Shown here piece by piece: positions 8,073 to 17,290 of a stretch of 64,000 bases of DNA; position 1 is the stretch's first letter, and every line of letters starts with the position of its first letter. The stretch is from the NCBI RefSeq assembly GCF_002865605.1, contig NZ_CP025583.1, positions 1,220,501-1,284,500 on the forward strand, read 5' to 3'. Source of the DNA: Paracoccus jeotgali (GTDB lineage: Bacteria > Pseudomonadota > Alphaproteobacteria > Rhodobacterales > Rhodobacteraceae). The position numbers and the translations under genes were made by a program. A model generated the notes under the pieces. That model did not search any database. It saw only the letters and a program-made list of their open reading frames with translations, and was not told the origin of the DNA.

Positions 8073-8912
8073 TTATTTGTCGGGCTGAGGCTGCCAAGGT
8101 GCGCCGGTTTTGATGATCGCGTTTGCGATTGTGACCAGCCTTCGTGCGATTGCGATAATGGTTAGTTTGTGTGGCTTCCCGCGCTCTTTGAGGCGCTTGG
8201 CGACTGGCCTGAGAATTGGGTTGTGGCAGGCCGCGGCGAGCGCAGCTTGGAACAGCACGTGTCGTAAAGACCGTCGTCCGCCCGCGATTGTTCTCCTTCC
8301 TCGCATCGCACCGCTGTCATGAGGAACCGGCGCCAGGCCGGTCATGGCAGCGGCTTCGCCTGATGTCATCCGGCCTAGCTCGGGCAATTCGGCAATCAGC
8401 ATCGCAGCCGAGACCGGACCAATTCCCGGAATTGATCGCAGAAGGTTCGCCTTGGCGGCAAGGGTTTCCACTTGTGCGATGACGTTTTCGATCCGCCGTT
8501 CGATGTCATCGATCTGAGTATCGAGCACCTCTTTCAGTTCGTCATCCAAGGTCTCGACGTCGGCAGAAACCCCCTGCTTCCTGCGCGCGCTGATCTGGGC
8601 TCTGAGCCGCTTGCGCATCTCGACAATCTGTCCCCTCCGCGTCGTCAAGGTTCTGAGGATACGTAGATTTTCATCTGGCAGTTCTCGCCCTGCCTCCGGT
8701 CTGAATGCCATAAACCGGGCGATGAGCTCGGCATCGATCCGGTCAGTCTTCGCCAGCGTGCCCCGAGAAAGCGCGAACGCCTTGATCTGTGCCGGAGACA
8801 GCTGGACCGCAATAATCCCTGCATCGACAAGTTCCGTCCAAAGCACCCATTCATGGCCACCCGTAGCCTCAAATCCCACTTTCACGGGACCGGATAGCTG
8901 CTGGATCATCGC
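8073..8912 (-). pseudogene. IS110-family transposase, 5'-truncated
   Basis: The minus-strand frame encodes about 280 residues of an IS110 DEDD transposase: GFEATGGHEWVLW with the catalytic Glu, TLAKTDRIDAELIARF with the Asp pair, a coiled-coil middle part, and the C-terminal Tnp_IS116 region LLRSIPGIGPVSAAMLIAELP with PHDSGAMRGRR holding the Ser. The first 50 or so residues, including the first catalytic Asp, are missing because the gene is cut at 8912 by the left end of the IS3-family element at 8913. The missing part is not found on the far side of that element, so DNA was lost during or after insertion. Confidence 0.88.
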
Positions 8913-8930
8913 TGACGTTGCCCCCAACTT

Positions 8931-9860
8931 TTATCCAGCGTGAGCGAGACTCCGGGACTGAGTTTTGCCCATTTGGGCGGGTTGGGCAACGGGGGCTGGC
9001 GCGGAGCTTTGCGGATTGCGCAGCGTCAGGCCCCGTTGCGGGGTGAAGGTTTCGGCAAACTCGGCTGGGGTCTGCCAGCTGAGGCGGGAGTGGGGGCGTT
9101 CGGTGTTGTAGTCCGTGCGCCAGGCGACCAGCGTTGCGCGGGCATGGTGCAGGGACGGGAACAGCGTTTCGTTCAAGAGTTCGTCTCGCAGGCGACCGTT
9201 GAAGCTTTCGATGAAGGCATTCTGGGTCGGCTTTCCGGGCGCGATGTAATGCCAGTCAAACTTGCGGTCATCCACGAATTTGAGGATCGCATTCGAGGTG
9301 AACTCGGTTCCATTGTCACTGACCACCGTCTGAGGCTTGCCGCGGGTGTCGAACAGCGTCGCCAGTTCCCGCGCCACCCTTGCCCCCGAGAGCGACGTGT
9401 CCGCGATCAGCGCCAAGCATTCCCGCGTGCAGTCATCGACCACGGTCATGATCCGGAACCGGCGGCCATCGGTCAGCTGGTCTGACACGAAGTCCAGCGA
9501 CCAGCGCTGGTTTGGCAGCAAAGGCAGCACCATCGGGGCCCGTGTGCCCATGGCCCGCTTGCGCCCGCCCCGGCGACGGACATGCAACTGCTCTTCGCGG
9601 TAGATGCGAAACAGGCGCTTGTGGTTGACCTCGTGGCCCTCGCGCCGCAGGAAGACATGCAACCGACGATACCCGAACCGGCGCCGGACCTTTGCCAATT
9701 CTTTCAGCCGCTCGCGCAGCACAGGGTCGTCTTGGCGGACCACCTCATACCGCATGGTCATCCGGCAACAGCCGATCACCCGGCACGCCCGCCGTTCGCT
9801 CATCTCGTGACTTGCCACTAGATGCGCGACCGCTTGCCGCTTCGCGGCGGGCGTCACCAC
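8931..9860 (-). CDS. IS3-family transposase OrfB
   Basis: A 309-residue integrase-type frame. The N-terminal part has [18 protein letters not shown] and a [17 protein letters not shown] helix region. The DDE core shows [17 protein letters not shown] (first Asp), [14 protein letters not shown] (second Asp) and [20 protein letters not shown] (Glu), followed by [19 protein letters not shown]. It is read as a fusion with OrfA through a -1 frameshift on AAAAAAG (9866-9860); the GTG at 9860 marks only the start of the open frame and is unlikely to be used alone. Codons and catalytic residues appear intact, so the element could still move. Confidence 0.93.
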   Translation of the reverse strand: MVTPAAKRQAVAHLVASHEMSERRACRVIGCCRMTMRYEVVRQDDPVLRERLKELAKVRRRFGYRRLHVFLRREGHEVNHKRLFRIYREEQLHVRRRGGRKRAMGTRAPMVLPLLPNQRWSLDFVSDQLTDGRRFRIMTVVDDCTRECLALIADTSLSGARVARELATLFDTRGKPQTVVSDNGTEFTSNAILKFVDDRKFDWHYIAPGKPTQNAFIESFNGRLRDELLNETLFPSLHHARATLVAWRTDYNTERPHSRLSWQTPAEFAETFTPQRGLTLRNPQSSAPAPVAQPAQMGKTQSRSLAHAG

Positions 9861-10120
9861 TTTTTTCCGAGCAGATCCTTCAAGGCCGAATTGTCGAGCA
9901 TGGAGTCGGCCAGCAGCTTCTTCAGCCTGCCGTTCTCATCCTCAAGCGCCTTCAGACGCTTCGCCTCGCTGACATCCATGCCGCCATACTTGGCTTTCCA
10001 CTTGTAAACGGTCGCATCGCTGACGCCGTGCTTACGGCAAAGATCGGCAACGGAAATCCCCGCCTCGTGCTCCTTCAGAATGCCGATGATCTGATCCTCG
10101 GTGAACCTGCTGCGCTTCAT
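9854..10120 (-). CDS. IS3-family transposase OrfA
   Basis: An 88-residue HTH protein: [20 protein letters not shown], then the helix-turn-helix [40 protein letters not shown] and a leucine-zipper stretch [20 protein letters not shown]. It binds the IS ends and supplies the N-terminus of the OrfAB transposase. The frame ends GKKW-stop directly after the slippery AAAAAAG, the classic IS3 arrangement. The start at 10120 has an AAAGGACC region upstream. It lies about 64 bases inside the right inverted repeat. Confidence 0.93.
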   Translation of the reverse strand: MKRSRFTEDQIIGILKEHEAGISVADLCRKHGVSDATVYKWKAKYGGMDVSEAKRLKALEDENGRLKKLLADSMLDNSALKDLLGKKW

Positions 10121-10184
10121 CTCTGGTCCTTTCGGTTAGGCCAGAGTCTACCTCAAACTGGATTAGGCAGAGGGGGCAACGTCA

Positions 10185-10239
10185 CCTCAAGTGCCACCTT
10201 GGCCTTAAATGCAGGCGCATGCTGCTTTCGTTTCGTCAT
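10185..10239 (-). pseudogene. IS3 orfA N-terminal fragment
   Basis: From an ATG at 10239, preceded by AAGGAG, 18 codons read MTKRKQHAPAFKAKVALE, the conserved start of an IS3-family OrfA that differs from the one in 8913-10184. The frame is then cut by the right end of that element. Upstream (10240-10320) the DNA has the look of an IS left end (CTGGACACTGACG). The rest of this IS is not present in the window unless 7531-8007 is its distant orfB, which lies in the opposite orientation. Confidence 0.7.
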
Positions 10240-10381
10240 CATCGATCTCCTTCGTGGCGAAGATCAGCAGACAGAAAACTCGAGCTTACGTCAGTGTCCA
10301 GTTTCCGGGGAGCACCTCAATCACCGTCCTTAAGACGAGATCCTAAATCCCAAGCGGAAGGCCCGAACATTATCTACGAGG

Positions 10382-11665
10382 TCAGGAACCTGCCTCCACG
10401 GCTCTACAGAGAGGGGTCCTTCCGCCTGGGCTCGTCCCCTCGAAGAAGGGACGATAGGGTTCGCCGGATTTGATCATGGCGTGAATGGTGCGGGCCATCT
10501 TTGCGGCGATGGCGGTGTAGGCCTTGCGGCGCAAATCCGGGTTGTGACGATCTTGCGCGATGTAACGCTCGAACTTGTCGCGGAAGCTATTTGCCTTCTT
10601 CAGAACGGCAGTCTGCCCTGCAATCCACAAAGTGCGGCGCAAGCGGGCGTTGCCATATTTGGAGATCTTGCTTCGGCCTCGGAACATGCCGGACTGGACG
10701 GTGGCCAGATCCATGCCGCAAAACTTCAGAAACTGTCGGTGATGATGGAAACGGCGCAGGTCGCCGGTCTCGGCCAGGATCGTCAGCGCATTGATGGGTC
10801 CGATCCCCGGAATTTTGCGCAGCAGCTGATAATCCGGGCGGTCGCCCAGCAGTTCGACCGCCCGATCTTCGATGGCATTGCGCTGTCGGATCAGGCTTCG
10901 CCCTTCGGCCAGCATCATGCGGAACATGCGGATGGCGTCGGAGTCCGGCGACACGGGCAATCCTGCCGACACTTTTGCCGTCTCGTAAATATCTGACAAC
11001 AGGAGAGACTTCTCCACTTTCCGCCCGACCACCTCCCAGGCGGCCGTGGTAAATTCCTCCTTGGTCATGGCCGAGATCATGTGCGGAGAGGGAAACATCT
11101 CGAGGAAGGCTAGGAACCAGTCGGTGCGCGAGCTGCGATGGAAACGATCGGCTTCTGGAAAGTAGAGCGGCAGGTAGTGGGTCAGGATGCGGTGCCACAA
11201 CTCGGTCTTGGACCGCGAGACGGCATCATGGGTCTTGGACAATCCCTGAATGTCATTCGTGCCGGCCACCATCGGGTCCTGAAAGATCTGCACCGCGCCG
11301 ATCTGCAGCATGTGCAGGATGACTTGCGCATCCTTCGGATCATTCTTGTCCCAGCTGTTGTGCAGCGCCTCGCGTGTGCGGGCGAGGGCGACCGAAGACA
11401 CCAGCTTCAGGTCGAACCCGGCGACGCCGAGATGATACATCAGCACACGGTGATAGTTGCCGGTAGCCTCGAACCCGATCCGGACCGGCAGGCCATATTG
11501 TCGTAAGATCGCGATCAGACGCATGAAGTCGTCGGTGGAATTGGTGATCGTCATGCGCCGCCGCCGCGTCTTGCCCGGGACGGCAATCAGCACCTCGTGC
11601 CGGTGTTTGGAAATGTCGATGCCTACCAGAACGCGGGCATCCGAAGTATGTTCAACCTTGGCCAT
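10382..11665 (-). CDS. IS110-family transposase, full length
   Basis: A 427-residue DEDD transposase. The RuvC-like part has LVGIDISKHRHEVLIAVPG (Asp), VRIGFEATGNYHRVLMYHLG (Glu) and WDKNDPKDAQVILHML (Asp pair). The C-terminal Tnp_IS116 part has LLRKIPGIGPINALTILAE and ATVQSGMFRGRSKISKYGN with the candidate catalytic Ser. The start MAKVEHTSD at 11665 has GAGGAG 9 bases upstream; the open frame extends further only through the palindrome at 11720-11771. IS110 elements use a non-coding bridge RNA to select donor and target. This copy sits directly behind hsdR, whose last codons remain intact. Confidence 0.92.
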   Translation of the reverse strand: MAKVEHTSDARVLVGIDISKHRHEVLIAVPGKTRRRRMTITNSTDDFMRLIAILRQYGLPVRIGFEATGNYHRVLMYHLGVAGFDLKLVSSVALARTREALHNSWDKNDPKDAQVILHMLQIGAVQIFQDPMVAGTNDIQGLSKTHDAVSRSKTELWHRILTHYLPLYFPEADRFHRSSRTDWFLAFLEMFPSPHMISAMTKEEFTTAAWEVVGRKVEKSLLLSDIYETAKVSAGLPVSPDSDAIRMFRMMLAEGRSLIRQRNAIEDRAVELLGDRPDYQLLRKIPGIGPINALTILAETGDLRRFHHHRQFLKFCGMDLATVQSGMFRGRSKISKYGNARLRRTLWIAGQTAVLKKANSFRDKFERYIAQDRHNPDLRRKAYTAIAAKMARTIHAMIKSGEPYRPFFEGTSPGGRTPLCRAVEAGS

Positions 11666-11719
11666 CGCCGGTCTCCTCTGTGGTGTGGTTCGCAAAACCA
11701 CCATAGAGACCCGAGACCC

Positions 11720-11771
11720 GGTTATGGCCGCCTGCTGCGCAATTTTGGAGGCTGCGCAGGCGGCCATAACC
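11720..11771. repeat. 16-bp inverted repeat beside the IS110 gene
   Basis: GGTTATGGCCGCCTGC (11720-11735) pairs exactly with 11756-11771 around a 20-nt loop. It lies between the hsdR stop (11811) and the IS110 transposase start. There is no T-run on either side, so a simple terminator is unlikely. It may be part of the IS110 bridge-RNA region or a palindromic insertion target. Confidence 0.65.
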
Positions 11772-11810
11772 TTGAACGGCACTTCATTCCCAACATGCTA
11801 CGGCATTCCA

Positions 11811-14800
11811 TTAACCGACGTCGGCAGATGCATCAGACACGACGGCCGACTGATTGATGTTCCGGATTCGCGCCAGAAACCGATCCACGTCTTGCTCGTC
11901 AAAGACACTATCGGGGCCATCGGGCATGAGGTCCGAGAATGGGCTATCGTATAACAGGCCGGGATCGATCACACCATTCCGGGTCAGGTGCTCAATGACC
12001 ATGCCGACGAATTCGATTTGATCAGCCGAGGCACCGTCAGCGATGAACTCGGCGAAACACTCCTGCGCCGCCGCGCGATCGAGACCGACAATCGACCTTA
12101 GAAAGACCCCGAACCCGCCGACCTGTGCCGTCTCCGTTTTTCTTGCCACCTCGATATCGGCGTGCGATCCCACGCCCGCCTCGAGCAACATCCGCTCGAG
12201 TTCTTGGATGTCGAGGCGGGTAAGCGGCCGTCCCGATCTCAGGCGGCGAAGAGCGACGTGGTCGCCGTGCCCTGAGAGAAACTCACGGGCCTTCTTCTTG
12301 AATGCGGAAAAATCTGCCGCTGGATTGAGGGGGACGGGGGTTGCAGCCCCGAGATCATCATCGAAATCTGTATAGAGGATGCTGCGGGACGACTGGTCAA
12401 TGAGATGCACGATATTGCGCAGTCTCAAGCGGGCGCGCTCGACGACAGGCACTGTCAAGCCTTCCCACCAGGTTTGGGTTAGAATTTCCTCGATGAGTTC
12501 TGCGTGTCTGGCGACGGCGGGGATGTCGACCTTTGTAGATAGCGCGACCGCGATCTCCATTACCTTCCGGCGGCAGGCCTCCATCTTCGTCGACTTACCC
12601 ATAAGGCTGAGTTGAAGCTCGAACATCACGAGATCGAACCTTTTGGCCTCTTCCCCGCCGAAATCAGCTTTACTCGGCAACGCCGCCAAGCCTATCAGCT
12701 CTTCGGTGGCCTCCTCCGACAATGTGGACCATGGCGCATTTTCGGCCTGCCAGCTCTCGACAGCGCGAAGGTGACCGCGGACGACGAAGGACGAGATGTC
12801 GAGGCCCAGGACGAAGCGGCGCACGTCCGCGACAACCTCTGCGCGAACATCTTTGAGGTCTTCCAGCTCACTATCTTGCGGCTCGTCACGTGTCGAGGAA
12901 AGCGTGTCGTCGATGCCATGCGCCACCTTCAACCTTGCTTCGATCAGCCGCTCCGTCAGCGACTTCGGGACCGACGGGTCCTTGAGTTCCGGGTTCGACC
13001 CAAAGAACTCCAGGTTGCCACAGACATCAAAGATCCGGAAAGCGGTCTTGTCCGCGCCGGGGCCAAACAGATCCGGCCGCAACCGTGTTCCCCGGCCGAC
13101 CATTTGCCAGAACTTGGTTTTCGACCGCACAAGCTTGAAGAAAACGAGGTTCACGACCTCGGGCACATCCACGCCTGTGTCCATCATGTCGACAGAGATG
13201 GCGATCTGTGGCTCCTTGCCCGCAACCTCAAAGGCCTCGATCAGGCTCTGGGCATAGCTCTCGCCGTGAACGATCCGCCGGGCGAAGGTCCCGCCGTAAC
13301 TCGGCCAGCCCGCGTTGAAGCGCTCTTCGATGAACTTCGCATGGGGCTTGTTCGCGGCGAAGATGATCGTCTTTCCGATCTTGTCGCCGCCGGAGACGCG
13401 GATGCCGTTCTCCATGACATGGGCCACCACTTTGTCTACCGTGTCGGCGTTGAACAGATATTTGTTGATCTCGCCAGCCGTGACTTCCTTGCGCCGTCCG
13501 GTCTCACCCCAGTCAAGCTCGTCCCACTGGTCCTTTTCCTCGTCCGACAGGTCGTCGTAGCGGATGCCCTCGCGCATGAACTTGGTTGGCAGCGAAATCG
13601 GCTCGAAGGGCACGAGAAACCCGTCCTCGATCGCCTCCTCGAGGCCGTAGAAGTCCGTGGGATGCCCGGGGTCGAGATCGAAAAGCCGATAGGTATCCCG
13701 GTCAACCTCGTCCCGTGGCGTGGCTGTGAGGCCGACGAGGTAGCTGTCGAACCATTCGAAGATCGCGCGGTAACGCTTATAGACGGACCGGTGGGCCTCG
13801 TCGATGATCACCAGGTCGAAGTGGCCAGGGCCGAAACGCCGCCCGGAATGATCGGCCCGGTCGATCAGGTTCATCACCGTTGGATAGGTCGAGACGTAGA
13901 CCCGACCCGTGCCAGAGGGATCGGTCACCAGGTTCACAGGCGAACTGTCGGGCATATGCGCGGCGAAAGCGTTTCGAGCCTGCCGAACAAGGCTGATACG
14001 GTCGCAAAGAAACAGGGCGCGTTTTACCAGCCCTGCGCGCACCATCATGTCTACCAGGGCGATCACCGTCCGGGTCTTGCCGGTGCCGGTTGCCATCACC
14101 AGCAAGGCCTTGCGCGAGCCTTTGTCGAAGTGCTCGGCGATGCGGGTCAGGGCGCGGGTCTGATAGGGACGCCCAGCGATCGCGGCCTTTGGTTGCTGCG
14201 AGGTCAGGGGCTTGGCGTCCTTGCGCCGGGCAATCATCTCGCCCAGCTCCTGAGCCGTCTTGAAGCCACCGAGGCGGCGGGGCGGAATGGTGCGGGCGTC
14301 GTCCCAGATCCAGTGCTCGTAGCCGTTGGTGTAGAAGATGACCGGGCGACGGCCGTGCATCTGCTCCAAGGCGTCGGCGTAGAGCTTCGCCTGCTGCTGC
14401 CCTTCGGACGGCGAGCGGCGGGTGCGCTTCGCCTCCACCACCGCCAGAGGCAGCCCGTCGGCGCCCCAGAGGACGTAGTCGGCGAAGCCGTGGCCCTGCT
14501 CGTTCGGCATCGGCTCCACCCGGTATTCCAGATCCCGGCCTTCCTTCAGATTGGTCCACCCGGACTCGGCCAGCAGAAGGTCGATCAGGCGGAGGCGAGT
14601 GGTTGCCTCGTTGTAGTCGTGCGGGTCCGCCTTCAGTTCGAGGCGTCCCTTTGCCACCTCGGCGCGCTTTGCCTTCAGCTCCTCGTCGAGGCTCGCGTAT
14701 CCCGCCCGCAGGTCCTCCAGTTCCTCGTTGCGCTCTTCCAAGGCTTTCTCGGTGCTCTGGATGCGGCCGCGAGCTTCGCGGATCAGGTCGAGCCGGGCGG

Positions 14801-15227
14801 TCAGCGGGGCCGGGTCGAAGTTATTCGGCTCGGGCGGCTTCTGGTGGCGGGCGTAGGTGCGGCCGAACCAGTGCAGGACGTGGTGCAGTTCCTCGACCAC
14901 CTGGCGCGCGCCATCGGGCTTCAGGGTCGCGCCCTCGTGGGCGGACTTGTTGCGGACGAGGTTAATGAAGCGGGCCTTGGCGTGGACCTTCTGGTCCATG
15001 ATGCCGCGCAGGTCGGGGTCGTTGATCATCCGGCTCGCGCCGGTTTGGGCGAGGGGCGTCAGGCCCGCGTCGTGGGCGAAGGCCCAGCCGAGCGCCAGCT
15101 CCACCGCCTTGCCCGCCAGGATCGCCGCCGCCTCTGGCTCGGTCATCGCCAGCCGTTCGGCCGAGATCGCCGCGGCGTGGACGGCGGGAAAGTCGGGTTC
15201 GAGATGGGCGAAGTTGCTGGCAGTCAT
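11811..15227 (-). CDS. hsdR: Type I restriction enzyme, R subunit
   Basis: An 1138-residue restriction and translocation subunit. Residues 1-125 resemble a DUF4145-type domain (AVELALGWAFAHDAGL, LVRNKSAHEG). A coiled coil precedes the nuclease region, with GFADYVLWGADGLPLAVVEA followed by KRTRRS giving the D-EAK pattern. The motor has MATGTGKTRT (Walker A), LVIIDEAHRSVYKRY, VGLTATPRDE and QMVGRGTRLRPDLFG. A C-terminal HsdM/S-docking region follows. The ATG at 15227 is 15 bases after the hsdS stop, so it is the last gene of the operon. It is intact, but the methylase gene is broken, and HsdR cannot act without the M-S core complex. Confidence 0.94.
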   Translation of the reverse strand: MTASNFAHLEPDFPAVHAAAISAERLAMTEPEAAAILAGKAVELALGWAFAHDAGLTPLAQTGASRMINDPDLRGIMDQKVHAKARFINLVRNKSAHEGATLKPDGARQVVEELHHVLHWFGRTYARHQKPPEPNNFDPAPLTARLDLIREARGRIQSTEKALEERNEELEDLRAGYASLDEELKAKRAEVAKGRLELKADPHDYNEATTRLRLIDLLLAESGWTNLKEGRDLEYRVEPMPNEQGHGFADYVLWGADGLPLAVVEAKRTRRSPSEGQQQAKLYADALEQMHGRRPVIFYTNGYEHWIWDDARTIPPRRLGGFKTAQELGEMIARRKDAKPLTSQQPKAAIAGRPYQTRALTRIAEHFDKGSRKALLVMATGTGKTRTVIALVDMMVRAGLVKRALFLCDRISLVRQARNAFAAHMPDSSPVNLVTDPSGTGRVYVSTYPTVMNLIDRADHSGRRFGPGHFDLVIIDEAHRSVYKRYRAIFEWFDSYLVGLTATPRDEVDRDTYRLFDLDPGHPTDFYGLEEAIEDGFLVPFEPISLPTKFMREGIRYDDLSDEEKDQWDELDWGETGRRKEVTAGEINKYLFNADTVDKVVAHVMENGIRVSGGDKIGKTIIFAANKPHAKFIEERFNAGWPSYGGTFARRIVHGESYAQSLIEAFEVAGKEPQIAISVDMMDTGVDVPEVVNLVFFKLVRSKTKFWQMVGRGTRLRPDLFGPGADKTAFRIFDVCGNLEFFGSNPELKDPSVPKSLTERLIEARLKVAHGIDDTLSSTRDEPQDSELEDLKDVRAEVVADVRRFVLGLDISSFVVRGHLRAVESWQAENAPWSTLSEEATEELIGLAALPSKADFGGEEAKRFDLVMFELQLSLMGKSTKMEACRRKVMEIAVALSTKVDIPAVARHAELIEEILTQTWWEGLTVPVVERARLRLRNIVHLIDQSSRSILYTDFDDDLGAATPVPLNPAADFSAFKKKAREFLSGHGDHVALRRLRSGRPLTRLDIQELERMLLEAGVGSHADIEVARKTETAQVGGFGVFLRSIVGLDRAAAQECFAEFIADGASADQIEFVGMVIEHLTRNGVIDPGLLYDSPFSDLMPDGPDSVFDEQDVDRFLARIRNINQSAVVSDASADVG

Positions 15228-15242
15228 TGCGGGGTTCCGGGG

Positions 15243-16355
15243 TCAGAGCTCTCCGGCGAAGGCGCGGGATTGGAGGGAAGCGAAGAGGGCTTCAATTTCT
15301 TGTAATTGATCCTGCAATAGAACGCGCTGCTCCTCAATTCCATTGAGAGACCGCTCGAAAATCAGCTGCTTTGATTTGTCGGGAACCTTGATGCTTACCG
15401 CCGTCAAAGATTGTCGGGTTATCTGAGGTTGAGCTGTGCCCGTGATTGCATCATTCACTCCGCGGACACGAAGAGCGTGCGCCAGAAACTGAAGGCCGAT
15501 CCGGCTTCCATCAGGATCATCGAGCGCCATCGCGTTGCCGGTGACATACGATTTTGGTTCGCAAATATTGATCGTTCCGCAGGTCGCGCCCCTGCACGTG
15601 ATCAGAACAGTCGGGTTCTCGTGATTGTAGGTCGAGTAGAAACCGATTTTTCCATTCGCCCCATAGACAGGATAGCCGGACGCTGTAAGTTCCGTTCCCT
15701 TGATCGTCTTCCACTGCTTGGGTCGACACAGGTCGTGGAGTGGGACTTCGGGTATATCCTCGGAATCCCCGAACATCTTCGCGAAGATTGCGCCCGGGAG
15801 GGTGTCGAGCAGGGCGAGGGCCTCGCGGCGGCGGCGGCGCAGGGCGTCGGCCGCATCCAGTATCCCCGCAATCCGCCGTTGCTCCTCGAGGGGCGGGAGG
15901 GGGATCTGGTATTCATCGATGTCCTCATTGCGGAGGTTGTTGATGTTTGCCCCTGCCGCCCGTCTCTCCACATGGCGACGGTAGTCCGCTGTGCGGAATG
16001 CGTGGGAGAAATATCTGGGATCGACCTTGGATGTGTCGGGGCGAATTGCCTTGCAGAAAGCGCCGAACGTTACACGAAGCCCACCACCGAAAGGAGCGGA
16101 CTTTCCGACGACCTTTAGACTGCCACTGGATGCGGCGATCACCACGTCATGCTCCAGAAGCATCTGCTTACGGCTTACCTTAGCAGATGGGACATAAACA
16201 ACATCCTCGAGAACAATGCCGTCATCCGTGATGTTGTTGGCCCGCAGAAGCATTTCATAGTCATCGATCACCTCTGCACGCACATCAGCCTTACTGTAGG
16301 TCACGCCGCGGATTTGCTGACTGATCTCTCCGAGAGGCACCATCGCTGCGATCAT
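15243..16355 (-). CDS. hsdS: Type I restriction enzyme, specificity subunit
   Basis: A 370-residue protein with the two-TRD layout of HsdS. The first target domain runs from VPLGEISQQIRGVTYSKADV to about residue 150. A conserved spacer follows, IPLPPLEEQRRIAGILDAAD with ALRRRRREALALLDTL as helix, then a second TRD (GYPVYGANGKIGFYSTYN, TCRGATCGTINIC) and a C-terminal helix with LQEIEALFASLQSRAF. The ATG at 16355 overlaps the stop of the upstream gene (TAATG), which decides the start over ATGs further upstream. The variable domains define the DNA target; the actual site cannot be read from sequence. Confidence 0.93.
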   Translation of the reverse strand: MIAAMVPLGEISQQIRGVTYSKADVRAEVIDDYEMLLRANNITDDGIVLEDVVYVPSAKVSRKQMLLEHDVVIAASSGSLKVVGKSAPFGGGLRVTFGAFCKAIRPDTSKVDPRYFSHAFRTADYRRHVERRAAGANINNLRNEDIDEYQIPLPPLEEQRRIAGILDAADALRRRRREALALLDTLPGAIFAKMFGDSEDIPEVPLHDLCRPKQWKTIKGTELTASGYPVYGANGKIGFYSTYNHENPTVLITCRGATCGTINICEPKSYVTGNAMALDDPDGSRIGLQFLAHALRVRGVNDAITGTAQPQITRQSLTAVSIKVPDKSKQLIFERSLNGIEEQRVLLQDQLQEIEALFASLQSRAFAGEL

Positions 16356-17290
16356 TACGCCGACTCCTGCTTCGCTGCCTGCGCCTGCTGCCAGTCGTGG
16401 TAGGTCTGGCTCGCGCCCTTCACCTTCCACTCCAGCCGTCCGTTGCTGTTGCGGTCCAGCACGACCGCGGCCGCCGCCGAGGGGCTGGAGAAGGACCAGG
16501 GCTTTGCAAAGCGCAGCTTGCCCGTGCCGGCCGGCGTCTCCTGCGGCACCAGCACGCCGTCGGCGATCAGCTTCTCCTTCAGCCCGCCATAGCTCTGCTG
16601 AACGTATCCCATGTCGGTCAGCGCCTCGGATCCCTCCAGCACGACGAACTCGCCATCCTCTTCAACCGCCGTCGCCTTCACGCCGCTCTTGTGCCGGATC
16701 TCGAACTGCACCTCGTTCGAAACGCTGGGCGAGGTCGGGCTGGCCTTGGCGCTGATGGCCTTGGGTTGCGGCTTCAGCATGCCGAGCCCGATCACGGGCA
16801 AGATGATCCGCAGACTAGTGAGAAACTGCTCCATGTTGGCCACGTCGGCTTCAGGCAGGCGCCGACGGCCGATGTCCGGACTCGTCCCATTGTCGAGCGT
16901 CACCCGCCCGGCCTTCGCCGTCTGTTCGATCAGCCGCGCTTCGAGATACTCGGCGTGCCCTTTCGACAGGTCGTCATCGCTGGTCGTGACGGTGATTGCC
17001 GTCTCCCAAAAGTCGCGCTTGACCGCGCTCTGCTTGATCCGCTCGGCGACGGAATTGCCCGATCCGATGTAGACGCGCGTCGTGCCTGGCGTATCGGGAT
17101 CGGGGCCGGAGAGGATGTAGACGCCGGTGCGGTCCACCTCCTCCCGTGCGGTGAGTTCGCCGAAGGCCGAAGCGCCCGAGACAAAGAGCAGCCCGGTCCA
17201 GCCGTGAATCGATGCCTTGCGCAGCCCTGCGGGTTTGCCGTCCACCAGGAAAAGCTGGATGGTGCGGCCAAAGACGTCGTCGGCGCTCAT
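16355..17290 (-). CDS. GIY-YIG nuclease-fold protein with DUF4357 domain
   Basis: A 311-residue protein embedded between hsdM and hsdS, overlapping hsdM by ATGA and hsdS by TAATG. Residues 55-120 match a GIY-YIG domain: GVYILSGPD, then RVYIGSGNSVAERI, with a candidate catalytic Glu in HAEYLEARLIEQ. Residues 235-305 match DUF4357, a short domain of restriction-associated proteins (GYVQQSYGGLKEKLIADGVL, SPSAAAAVVLDRNSNGRLEW). Such genes recur inside type I restriction operons, but their role is not established. It may be an accessory nuclease or a regulator of restriction. Confidence 0.85.
   Translation of the reverse strand: MSADDVFGRTIQLFLVDGKPAGLRKASIHGWTGLLFVSGASAFGELTAREEVDRTGVYILSGPDPDTPGTTRVYIGSGNSVAERIKQSAVKRDFWETAITVTTSDDDLSKGHAEYLEARLIEQTAKAGRVTLDNGTSPDIGRRRLPEADVANMEQFLTSLRIILPVIGLGMLKPQPKAISAKASPTSPSVSNEVQFEIRHKSGVKATAVEEDGEFVVLEGSEALTDMGYVQQSYGGLKEKLIADGVLVPQETPAGTGKLRFAKPWSFSSPSAAAAVVLDRNSNGRLEWKVKGASQTYHDWQQAQAAKQESA

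Larger units (their letters stand above)
8913..10184 (-). mobile_element. Complete IS3-family insertion sequence, 1272 bp
   Basis: The terminal inverted repeats are TGACGTTGCCCCC at 8913-8925 and its inverse complement at 10172-10184; the first 13 bases are identical, with partial similarity continuing to an ATCCAG. Both orfA and orfB are intact between them. Flanking bases do not form a direct repeat: the left flank is a cut IS110 and the right flank a cut IS3 orfA, so a deletion or recombination has removed the original target. OrfA and OrfB resemble the IS407 group, which is my inference from protein motifs. Confidence 0.92.

Noticed and set aside
12612..15305. 897-codon plus-strand open frame opposite hsdR
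   Set aside because: It is antisense to a well-conserved restriction subunit; its composition is a product of base bias.
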